9,421 nucleotides of DNA from Phelpsiimicrobium sp043802125 (lineage in GTDB: Bacteria > Omnitrophota > Gorgyraeia > Velamenicoccales > Velamenicoccaceae). This document shows, one piece after another, positions 1 to 5,508 of the stretch. Made by a program: the position numbers and the translations under genes. Location of the stretch: assembly GCA_043802125.1 (NCBI GenBank), contig JAZDLG010000069.1:1-9421 (forward strand), in the 5' to 3' direction. The notes under the pieces are model-generated. The model was not told the DNA's origin. It did not search any database and was given only the letters and a program-made list of their open reading frames with translations. The stretch's first letter is position 1, and the number at the start of each line of letters is the position of its first letter.

Positions 1-1
1 A

Positions 2-211
2 CGCCTGGCCCCTTTTCGCAAGGACTATAAGCACCACCGCACCGGCGAAACGAATGCCGATGCCCATTTAAAAAGCCTTCTGATACACCATGAGGTCATT
101 ATCCCTGTGACAGGCAGCAAGCTGGATTTCGGGCCCTGGCAGCAGGTATATTACGCGGAGTTTGACGGCCAAAGAAAGAAGAGGGTTATTGTGAAGGTAA
201 TGGGTGAATAG
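2..211 (+). CDS. yjbQ: YjbQ family protein (secondary thiamine-phosphate synthase-like), 3' end only
   Basis: The reading frame is open from base 2 and ends at TAG 209-211, giving the last 69 residues. The 5' half lies outside the window. The piece carries the conserved core of the YjbQ/UPF0047 family (TIGR00149): KHHRTGE, then NADAHLKSLL, then HEVIIPVTGSKLDFGPWQQV, then the family's basic tail ending in GE. Clustered histidines in the first blocks are the likely metal or active-site residues. Members are small cytosolic proteins of roughly 130-140 residues. Some complement thiamine-phosphate synthase mutants weakly, but the true in vivo reaction is not settled. No thiamine gene is nearby. 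The gene ends 45 bases before the MFS transporter start on the same strand. Family membership is secure; the function is not. Confidence 0.88.
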   Translation, partial: RLAPFRKDYKHHRTGETNADAHLKSLLIHHEVIIPVTGSKLDFGPWQQVYYAEFDGQRKKRVIVKVMGE

Positions 212-256
212 AAGAATATTCCATACGTTTGCCTATCAGGAATGACTTTTCCAACT

Positions 257-1459
257 ATGTTTTCTTCATTAAAGATTCGCGATTTCAGGATATTTTGGTT
301 TTCAATGTTTTTGTCTTTGATAGGCACCTGGGTACAGTCCATGGCCCAGAGTTGGCTTGTCTTTAAGATGACTCATTCCGCTTTTCTCTTAGGAGTGGTA
401 GGTTTTTTGAGTTATCTGCCTGTGTCGCTTTTTTCGCTTGCAGCCGGGGCTTTAGTAGACCGCACGGTCAAGAGAAACCTCATCCTTGCGACTCAAATCA
501 CATTCATGGTCCTAGCTTTTATTCTGGCTTTTTTAGTCCAGCATAATATCGTGCGGGTATGGCATATAATCGTCATAGCTTTTCTTAACGGGCTGGTGTT
601 TTCTTTTGATGCCCCCGCAAGGCAGGCTATGGTCGTTGAGCTTGTGGGAAAAAATCACCTTCTTAATGCCATTGCTTTAAATTCCGCGGCTTTTAATTCC
701 GCAAGGACACTGGGCCCGGCCTTGGCCGGCGTCTTAATAGCCATTGTAGGCATGGCAGGGTGTTTTTACATCAATGCGTTTAGTTTTTTACCTGTCATAG
801 CTGCGCTGATATTCATTAAACAGAAGTCTTTTGTCTCAAACGGCAAAAACAATACTTTTTTTCAGGATATCACAGAGGGCCTGAATTTTATAAAAGGGAA
901 CAGGTTCCTTTTGTTTTTATTGAGCCTCGTGGGCATAGTGAGTATTTTCGGCGTATCGTACGTGATCTTAATGCCGATCTTCGCGCAAGAGATATTGCGG
1001 TCAGGCCCGATGGGTTTGGCTATTTTGATGTCTGCTAACGGCCTTGGCGCTCTTGCAGGCGCGCTTAATCTGGCCCGTTTAAAACATGCTTCGTCCTATT
1101 TAAGGATTCTCAAGGCCTCTGTTGTCATCTTTTTTGTTTCAATTATGCTATTTTCGTTGTCCAGATATCTATGGCTATCAGCCATCTTATTGGTCATGGC
1201 AGGTTATGGGGGTGCAAGTTCTATGTCTATGGCGAATACGCTATTGCAGATAAGTACCCCGGATGAGTTCAGGGGAAGGCTCATGGGAGTCTTTATAATG
1301 ATGTTCAGCGGCCTGATGCCGTTCGGCAATCTGATCTCAGGGTCGCTGGCCCATTTTTTCGGAGCGCCTATAGTCACTTTCGGCGGGGCGTTATTGACCT
1401 TGTGCATATTTTTGCCTTCGGGAAGGAAGTTTTTAAGTGAAAAATTCATTTATAGCTGA
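257..1459 (+). CDS. MFS transporter of the MFS_3 / EntS-like exporter type
   Basis: A polytopic membrane protein of 400 residues with about 12 hydrophobic segments. It is likely a proton-driven exporter of the major facilitator superfamily. Seen in the sequence: the loop 2-3 motif GALVDRTVKR (about residues 64-73), the DAPARQAMVVELVG block (118-131), SARTLGPALAG (148-158) and PDEFRGRLMG (335-344). These match the MFS_3 subgroup (transmembrane secretion effector / enterobactin exporter-like); the substrate cannot be read from sequence. ATG 257 is preferred because the protein then begins MFSSLKIRDFR, as relatives usually do, with AGGA at 238-241 (spacing is long, 15 bases). ATG 242 would add five residues but has AGGA jammed against it. 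The 3' end overlaps polX by 23 bases, so the two are probably co-transcribed. Family is certain; the exact start is not. Confidence 0.92.
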   Translation: MFSSLKIRDFRIFWFSMFLSLIGTWVQSMAQSWLVFKMTHSAFLLGVVGFLSYLPVSLFSLAAGALVDRTVKRNLILATQITFMVLAFILAFLVQHNIVRVWHIIVIAFLNGLVFSFDAPARQAMVVELVGKNHLLNAIALNSAAFNSARTLGPALAGVLIAIVGMAGCFYINAFSFLPVIAALIFIKQKSFVSNGKNNTFFQDITEGLNFIKGNRFLLFLLSLVGIVSIFGVSYVILMPIFAQEILRSGPMGLAILMSANGLGALAGALNLARLKHASSYLRILKASVVIFFVSIMLFSLSRYLWLSAILLVMAGYGGASSMSMANTLLQISTPDEFRGRLMGVFIMMFSGLMPFGNLISGSLAHFFGAPIVTFGGALLTLCIFLPSGRKFLSEKFIYS

Positions 1460-3149
1460 TATTTTCCGCGGAATTGCTGAGCTTTTGGAGATCAAAGGCG
1501 ACAATCCTTTCCGTATCAGGGCCTATTTGCGCGCCGCTGAAAATATAGACGCATTGAAATACGACATTGAAGAATTTGCGGCTTCTAATCGTTTAGAGGA
1601 CTTGCCTGGCATAGGAAAAGATCTCGCTCTAAAGATAGATGAGATCATAGGCTCTGGGAAATGCCGGCAATATGAAGACTTAAAGAAGCTTGTGCCGGAA
1701 GGTGTTGTCAAGATGCTTGAGATACCGTCTGTCGGCCCTAAGACAGCCAAACTATTTTTTGACTCTTTACAAATAAGATCAGTAGATGAACTAAAAGAAG
1801 CGGCTGACGCAGGCACATTGCTTGGGCTCCCAGGCATTAAGCAAAAGACCGTAGATAATATCCTGAAAGGCATTGAGCTGTTAAAAAAAGGCAAAGAGAG
1901 GATGGATCTTTTGACCGCGACTACGGTGTCTGAATCTTTTATTGATGAGTTAAAGAATATAAAAGAGGTTTCAAAGATCCTCGCCGCAGGCTCCCTCAGG
2001 AGGATGAAAGAAACTGTCAAAGACATTGATATCCTCGTTGCTTCAAAGAACCCTAAAAAAGTCTCGGATGCATTTATCGCGCTGCCCGGCGTAAAGCGTG
2101 TGTTAGCGCGCGGTGAGACAAAGTCTTCGGTATTGACAAATGATGATATTCAGGCGGACTTGCGCGTCTTAAGGCCTGATTCATTCGGGGCAGCGCTCCT
2201 TTATTTCACAGGTTCAAAAAATCATAACATCAAACTGCGCCAGCTTGCGATAAAGCTTGGTTTAAAGATCAATGAATATGGTGTCTTTGACAAGAAAGAC
2301 CGTCGCCTGGCATCTAAGACCGAAAAAGAGATGTATAAGGCATTAGGCCTGGACTATATTGAGCCACAGATGCGCGAAGACTCAGGTGAAATAGAAGCAG
2401 CCCTGGAACACCGTCTGCCCCGGCTCCTTGACTTAAAAGATATCAGGGGTGATTTTCATATCCATACGGATCATTCTGACGGCAGTGGGACCATTGAGGA
2501 GATGGCAAAAGAGGCTATCCGGTTAGGCTATGACTACGTTTGTCTGGCAGACCATTCAGAAAGCCTGAAAGTCGCCCGCGGATTAGACCGCAAGAGGCTT
2601 AAGGCAAAAAAGCGAGAGCTTGACAAGGCCCGCGCGAAACTAAAAAACATTAAGATATTGTTTGGTTCAGAAGTGGAGATAGATTCAAACGGGGATCTTG
2701 ATTACAAAGATAAGGACCTCTCGCAGTTTGACATCGTTATAGCCGCTATACATTCAGGGTTTAAGCAGGCCAAAGATCAGCTGACAAAGAGGATAGTAAA
2801 GGCATGCAAGAATAAATATGTTCATATAATAGCGCATCCCACAGGCAGGCTATGGCCTACGAGGGAGCCTTACGAAATTGACTTAAAAGAGATCTTTAAA
2901 GTAGCCCGGGAAACTAACACGGCACTTGAGATAAGCGCTCAACCTTATCGTTTGGACCTTTGCGATGCGAGCGCGCGTTTGGCAAAAGAATGCGGTGTGC
3001 GGCTGGCCATTAGCACGGATTCTCACGATATCAGATCTATGAGCTACATGAAGTTCGGCATAGGCGTAGCCAGGCGCGCCTGGCTTGAAAGCCGGGACGT
3101 GCTAAACAGCCTTAAAACAGACGCGTTATTGAAGGCCATAAGAAAGTAA
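1437..3149 (+). CDS. polX: DNA polymerase X with PHP domain (PolX)
   Basis: A complete 570-residue bacterial/archaeal PolX, a cytosolic gap-filling repair polymerase fused to a PHP phosphoesterase that typically gives 3'-5' exonuclease and AP-site processing. Domains in order: an N-terminal HhH_8 helix-hairpin-helix region (1-70, LPGIGKDLALKI at 56), further HhH motifs (IPSVGPKTAKLF at 96, LPGIKQKTVDNI at 131), the nucleotidyltransferase palm with GSLRRMKETVKDIDIL (185-200), a thumb containing GLKINEYGVF (275-284), and PHP from about 338 to 570. The three polymerase aspartates appear present (D196, D198, D241). PHP metal ligands look complete: HIHTDHSDG (341-349), ADHS (371), SEVE (411), AAIHS (436), IAHP (465), STDSH (526). 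GTG 1437 is chosen because GGAAGG at 1421-1426 sits ten bases upstream and the N-terminus matches the family. It overlaps the MFS gene by 23 bases. Both activities are predicted intact. Confidence 0.96.
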   Translation: MKNSFIADIFRGIAELLEIKGDNPFRIRAYLRAAENIDALKYDIEEFAASNRLEDLPGIGKDLALKIDEIIGSGKCRQYEDLKKLVPEGVVKMLEIPSVGPKTAKLFFDSLQIRSVDELKEAADAGTLLGLPGIKQKTVDNILKGIELLKKGKERMDLLTATTVSESFIDELKNIKEVSKILAAGSLRRMKETVKDIDILVASKNPKKVSDAFIALPGVKRVLARGETKSSVLTNDDIQADLRVLRPDSFGAALLYFTGSKNHNIKLRQLAIKLGLKINEYGVFDKKDRRLASKTEKEMYKALGLDYIEPQMREDSGEIEAALEHRLPRLLDLKDIRGDFHIHTDHSDGSGTIEEMAKEAIRLGYDYVCLADHSESLKVARGLDRKRLKAKKRELDKARAKLKNIKILFGSEVEIDSNGDLDYKDKDLSQFDIVIAAIHSGFKQAKDQLTKRIVKACKNKYVHIIAHPTGRLWPTREPYEIDLKEIFKVARETNTALEISAQPYRLDLCDASARLAKECGVRLAISTDSHDIRSMSYMKFGIGVARRAWLESRDVLNSLKTDALLKAIRK

Positions 3150-3158
3150 TGGGGCTTT

Positions 3159-4109
3159 ATGCGCGATAAAATAAGGATCTGGTTTTTTTCATTTGTCTTT
3201 TGTCTTTTGTCTTTTTTTGCGGCCGGGTGCGGCAAACCTCTCCACAAAGACTCTGAATTTTTAATGGGTACTTTTGTTGAGGTCGTCTCAAACGACCCAA
3301 AAGCCAAAGATATCGTGTTTTCAGAATTCAAGAGGCTGGAAGGTATATTCAACCTGTTTGACAATAACAGCGAGTTATATCGCCTTAATGCTTCCGGGGC
3401 ATTGGCAGCTTCCCCTGAACTTTTTGAAATTTTAAAAAATGCCAAGTATTTTTATGAAGAGACTAAAGGCGCTTTTGACGTTACCATTGCACCTTTGTCA
3501 TTAAAATGGAAGTCAGCTATTAAATATCAGGAAGTCCCTAAGGACGATGAAATAAAAAAATTGATGGGCCTCGTGGGATTTGATTATGTATATCTTGACG
3601 AGAATACCAGAACCGTGCGTCTCCTAAAATCAGGCGGTTCCATTGACCTTGGCGGCATTGCAAAAGGATATGCTGTGGATAGGGCGATAGCCGGATTAAG
3701 GCAGGCAAAGATAGCTTCTGCTATCGTGAACGCGGGCGGTAACTTGTATTGCCTTGGAGACAATAACGGCGCTTCTTGGCAGGTGGGTATCCAGGACCCT
3801 CGTCAGGAGAAACATCTACTGACGAGGATGGCAGTCAAAGACAAAGGCGTATCCAGCTCAGGTGACTATGAACAATTTTTTATTTACAAAAACAAGAGAT
3901 ATTCGCATATAATAGACCCGAGGACAGGGTATCCGGCTGATTCAGGTATAATAGCTGCAACGGTCGTGGCAAACGACGCGTTGACAGCGGATGCCTTATC
4001 TACTTCTTTGATCATTTTGGGCAAGGACAGATCGTCTGAGTTGTTGAAACGCTTCCCGGGAGCAAGCGCAAAGCTTATTGACGCATCCGGCAGGATATTT
4101 GATATTTAA
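3159..4109 (+). CDS. apbE: FAD:protein FMN transferase, lipoprotein (ApbE)
   Basis: A 316-residue member of the ApbE family, which covalently attaches FMN, taken from FAD, to a threonine of target flavoproteins such as RnfG/NqrC-type subunits outside the inner membrane. The N-terminus is a lipoprotein signal: basic MRDKIR, a hydrophobic core, and the lipobox FAAGC with the lipidated cysteine at 24. Core motifs in order: MGT (36-38), DLGGIAKGYAVDRA (163-176), NAGGN (191-195), SSSGDYEQ (232-239), SHIIDPRTG (249-257) and ALTADALST (274-282), whose Asp278 and Thr282 are the expected Mg2+ ligands. Length is normal. It starts nine bases after polX; GGGG at 3151-3154 is only a weak ribosome site, so coupling to polX is likely. 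No flavinylation target is encoded in this window. Three copies of a 7-base unit lie in the signal-peptide core. Confidence 0.95.
   Translation: MRDKIRIWFFSFVFCLLSFFAAGCGKPLHKDSEFLMGTFVEVVSNDPKAKDIVFSEFKRLEGIFNLFDNNSELYRLNASGALAASPELFEILKNAKYFYEETKGAFDVTIAPLSLKWKSAIKYQEVPKDDEIKKLMGLVGFDYVYLDENTRTVRLLKSGGSIDLGGIAKGYAVDRAIAGLRQAKIASAIVNAGGNLYCLGDNNGASWQVGIQDPRQEKHLLTRMAVKDKGVSSSGDYEQFFIYKNKRYSHIIDPRTGYPADSGIIAATVVANDALTADALSTSLIILGKDRSSELLKRFPGASAKLIDASGRIFDI
3192..3212 (+). repeat. Three tandem copies of a 7-base unit inside the apbE signal peptide
   Basis: The unit TTTGTCT occurs three times head to tail and is followed by a run of seven T (3212-3218). It encodes part of the hydrophobic core of the ApbE signal peptide. 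The unit length is not a multiple of three, so gain or loss of one copy would shift the frame. Three copies is few, and simple composition bias for a hydrophobic stretch could explain it. Confidence 0.6.
4078..4106 (+). promoter_or_regulatory. Possible sigma70-type promoter for the PilZ operon
   Basis: TTGACG at 4078-4083 (five of six to consensus) is followed, after 17 bases, by GATATT at 4101-4106 (four of six). It lies in the last codons of apbE. The expected transcription start is about 4112-4114, at the first base pairs of the structured leader that precedes the PilZ gene. That agreement and the ideal spacing support it. The -10 box is imperfect and no experimental data exist, so it is tentative. 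Confidence 0.35.
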
Positions 4110-4110
4110 T

Positions 4111-4205
4111 GACACCCCGCGCTTAAAGGCACCCCGCGCTTATAAGGAATTGCGCGGGTGTGCGCTCAGTAGCGCAAATTGCGCGGGTGTCGTGTCTTCT
4201 ACACG
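4111..4205 (+). repeat. Nested inverted/direct repeat element forming four hairpins before the PilZ gene
   Basis: The non-coding gap between apbE and the PilZ gene is almost wholly built of repeats. The 13-mer CACCCCGCGCTTA is present twice directly (4113-4125, 4130-4142), and the 14-mer AATTGCGCGGGTGT twice directly (4148-4161, 4177-4190). The two kinds are complementary. They can form an outer stem P1 (4111-4122 with 4181-4191, 11 pairs, one bulged C) around an inner stem P2 (about 4129-4139 with 4152-4161, 12-base loop) and P3 (GCGCT 4162-4166 with AGCGC 4171-4175, loop CAGT). P4 follows (CGTGT 4191-4195 with ACACG 4201-4205, loop CTTCT). There is no T-run after it, so it is not an ordinary terminator. 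It may be a structured mRNA leader or a dispersed REP-like repeat; the sequence alone does not decide. Confidence 0.8.
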
Positions 4206-4210
4206 AGGAG
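4206..4210 (+). promoter_or_regulatory. Shine-Dalgarno AGGAG of the PilZ gene, directly abutting a hairpin
   Basis: AGGAG ends five bases before ATG 4216 and fixes that ATG as the start rather than any codon further upstream in the open frame. The last base of hairpin P4 (4205) directly touches its first base, an arrangement that could let leader folding influence ribosome access. Confidence 0.8.
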
Positions 4211-4215
4211 CTAAT

Positions 4216-4509
4216 ATGGATGAACGAAGCGAACGAAGGAGGCATGTGAGATTCAAGGCGTCTACCATCGTGCAGTTTAAAGACGGTATTTTTTCGGCTA
4301 ATACCGACACCGTGAGTAAGGACGTCAGCCTCGGGGGAGTATGTTTTTTCTCTGAAAAGAAACTAAAATCAGGCAGGACCTTAAAATTAAGGCTATTCTA
4401 TGATGGCAAGAAGCCCGCGAAATGTATCAACGGAAAAGTCGCGTGGGTACAGGAGTGTAACGACAAGATCTCAAAAGGTTATATAATAGGGATAACTTTT
4501 AAGCGATGA
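4216..4509 (+). CDS. PilZ-domain protein (probable c-di-GMP receptor)
   Basis: A 97-residue cytosolic protein that is essentially a single PilZ domain. Both c-di-GMP-binding signatures are present: the RxxxR motif as R8-R-H-V-R12, and the D/NxSxxG motif as DVSLGG with D36, S38 and G41. The rest has the alternating beta-strand pattern of a PilZ barrel, with GKVAWVQE near 73-80 and GYIIGITF near 88-95. Such stand-alone proteins usually transmit c-di-GMP level to motility, secretion, polysaccharide or envelope machinery through protein contacts; the partner is unknown. The frame is open back to about 4078, but the upstream part is the repeat element. ATG 4216 with AGGAG five bases before it is the clear start. 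Its stop overlaps the next gene's start as ATGA (4506-4509), so the two are translationally coupled. Confidence 0.9.
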   Translation: MDERSERRRHVRFKASTIVQFKDGIFSANTDTVSKDVSLGGVCFFSEKKLKSGRTLKLRLFYDGKKPAKCINGKVAWVQECNDKISKGYIIGITFKR

Positions 4510-4721
4510 CTAAGAAAAGGTGCTGGGAGTTTTTTCATTGTTCTTCCGAGGCGCACAAGGCCTGTCTTATGCCGGAGATCCAGGATGGGAAGTGCTGGAC
4601 CGTCAACATCGCTTGCTGCAAGATGGATAAAGACGCGCCCAGGCCGTTAAGTATCAAGGCAATGATATGTAAAAACTGTGAATATTATAAAGAGTATAAC
4701 AAGCGCGCGGAGCGCGCGTAA
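4506..4721 (+). CDS. Small two-CW cysteine-rich protein
   Basis: A 71-residue protein with eight cysteines (C6, C12, C20, C30, C37, C38, C55, C58), two Cys-Trp pairs (6-7 and 30-31) and a CKNC near the C-terminus, followed by a tyrosine-rich and charged tail. This resembles the 'two-CW domain' small proteins and modules common in deltaproteobacteria and related uncultured bacteria, often near or fused to signalling domains. The cysteines probably bind zinc or an iron-sulfur cluster; no biochemical function is established to my knowledge. There is no signal peptide, so it should be cytosolic. The start codon overlaps the PilZ stop by four bases and no good ribosome site is seen, indicating coupled translation. 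Its last 44 bases overlap the carboxypeptidase gene in another frame. Being a real gene is likely from the cysteine pattern and coupling; its role is unknown. Confidence 0.82.
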   Translation: MTKKRCWEFFHCSSEAHKACLMPEIQDGKCWTVNIACCKMDKDAPRPLSIKAMICKNCEYYKEYNKRAERA

Positions 4722-5508
4722 ATTTTTAGCGATCTTTCTGGTCGGCAATCTTCTTTTATCGGGGGTCGAGGAAGCAGAGGCGAAAAAAGCTACGTCTATC
4801 ACTGCGCGAGCCGGATACGCTGTTGATAGCAGCAGTAAAAAAGTTTTATTTTCGCGTAATCCGAAGATGAAGTTTTATCCGGCCAGCACGGTCAAGTTGT
4901 TGACGGCATTGGTAGTTTTAGACAATATGAAATTAAAAAGCAGTGTCCGTGTAAGCAGAAGAGCGACATCAGTCGCGCCTACAAAGGCCGGATTGACGCG
5001 AGGTGCTTCTTATCCAGTGTCTGACCTTTTAAAAGTTTTATTGGCGACTTCTGCTAATGACGCGGGAGTCGCCCTGGCAGAGGCCTTATCAGGCAGCCAG
5101 GAACGGTTCGCTCTTTTGATGAATAAAAAAGCCCGCTCGCTTGGCTGCCGCAATTCAAACTTTACCAACCCTACAGGCCTTCCGGATAAGAGGCAGCTGA
5201 CTACGGCCTATGACCTATATCTTATAACGCGCGCCGCTTTTAATGATCCTTTTATAGCGTCTGTGATGCGGCAAAAAAATGTCACCATATCAGGCAGCGA
5301 TGCTAAGCCCATTACGCTTAGGAACCACAATAAGCTTTTATGGAGGATGCCAGAGCCCTGCGTTTTAGGAAAGACCGGATATACCCGATCAGCAGGGCAC
5401 TGTTACGCGGGCCTGGCTATTTATGACGATGGCCGCGTTATTGTGGTCATCTTAAAGAGCCGCAATCCTTATTCGGATATACGTAATATTTTATGCCTGA
5501 AAAAATAA
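4678..5508 (+). CDS. Secreted D-alanyl-D-alanine carboxypeptidase (peptidase S11)
   Basis: A penicillin-binding-type serine peptidase that removes the terminal D-Ala from peptidoglycan stem peptides in the periplasm. The serine/lysine motif SxxK is S70-T-V-K73 (FYPASTVK), SxN is S125-A-N127, and the third motif KTG is at 232-234 (GKTGYTRSAGHC). The N-terminus has a basic region, a hydrophobic stretch of about residues 16-30 (FLAIFLVGNLLLSGV) and an AEA cleavage site before K36, a standard Sec signal. At 276 residues it holds only the catalytic domain. The C-terminal beta domain and amphipathic anchor of PBP5 are absent, so it should be soluble or loosely bound. GTG 4678 is the only start that retains the signal peptide (in-frame stop at 4663-4665); it has no clear ribosome site and lies 44 bases inside the two-CW gene. 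The 3' end overlaps panB by 16 bases. Confidence 0.93.
   Translation: MNIIKSITSARSARKFLAIFLVGNLLLSGVEEAEAKKATSITARAGYAVDSSSKKVLFSRNPKMKFYPASTVKLLTALVVLDNMKLKSSVRVSRRATSVAPTKAGLTRGASYPVSDLLKVLLATSANDAGVALAEALSGSQERFALLMNKKARSLGCRNSNFTNPTGLPDKRQLTTAYDLYLITRAAFNDPFIASVMRQKNVTISGSDAKPITLRNHNKLLWRMPEPCVLGKTGYTRSAGHCYAGLAIYDDGRVIVVILKSRNPYSDIRNILCLKK
4703..4727 (+). other. GC hairpin followed by a T-run in the two-CW/carboxypeptidase overlap
   Basis: GCGCGC (4703-4708) and GCGCGC (4712-4717) can pair across a GGA loop, followed by GTAAA and TTTTT (4723-4727). This looks terminator-like, but the five-base gap before the T-run and its position inside two overlapping coding frames make real termination doubtful. 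At most it could attenuate readthrough into the carboxypeptidase gene. Confidence 0.25.

Noticed and set aside
189..217. Possible promoter TTGTGA-N17-AAGAAT before the MFS gene
   Set aside because: Only four of six matches in each box and it overlaps YjbQ codons; too weak to claim.
1523..2026. 167-codon open frame on the minus strand opposite polX
   Set aside because: It is the antisense shadow of conserved PolX sequence, serine/phenylalanine-rich, with no recognisable domain.
3798..3827. Perfect 9-base inverted repeat CCTCGTCAG / CTGACGAGG with a 12-base loop inside apbE
   Set aside because: It lies fully within conserved coding sequence. About one such repeat is expected by chance in a window this long, and nothing around it suggests a site.
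4111..4205. Intrinsic terminator for apbE
   Set aside because: The stems are GC-rich, but no T-run follows any of them; P1 is followed by GTGTCTTCT and P4 by AGGAG.
4111..4215. Known c-di-GMP riboswitch (class I or II) upstream of the PilZ gene
   Set aside because: I cannot find the class I conserved core or GNRA tetraloop/receptor, nor the class II pseudoknot pattern; the layout is dominated by duplicated GC arms.
4078..4215. N-terminal extension of the PilZ protein in the open frame upstream of ATG 4216
   Set aside because: The extension translates the repeat element and the apbE tail. The AGGAG site and the family-like N-terminus both point to 4216.
4482..4487. TATAAT before the two-CW gene as a promoter -10
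   Set aside because: It falls in PilZ codons for Tyr-Ile-Ile, has no recognisable -35 at 16-18 bases, and the genes overlap by ATGA. Similar TATAAT strings in apbE and the MFS gene are likewise Ile codons.
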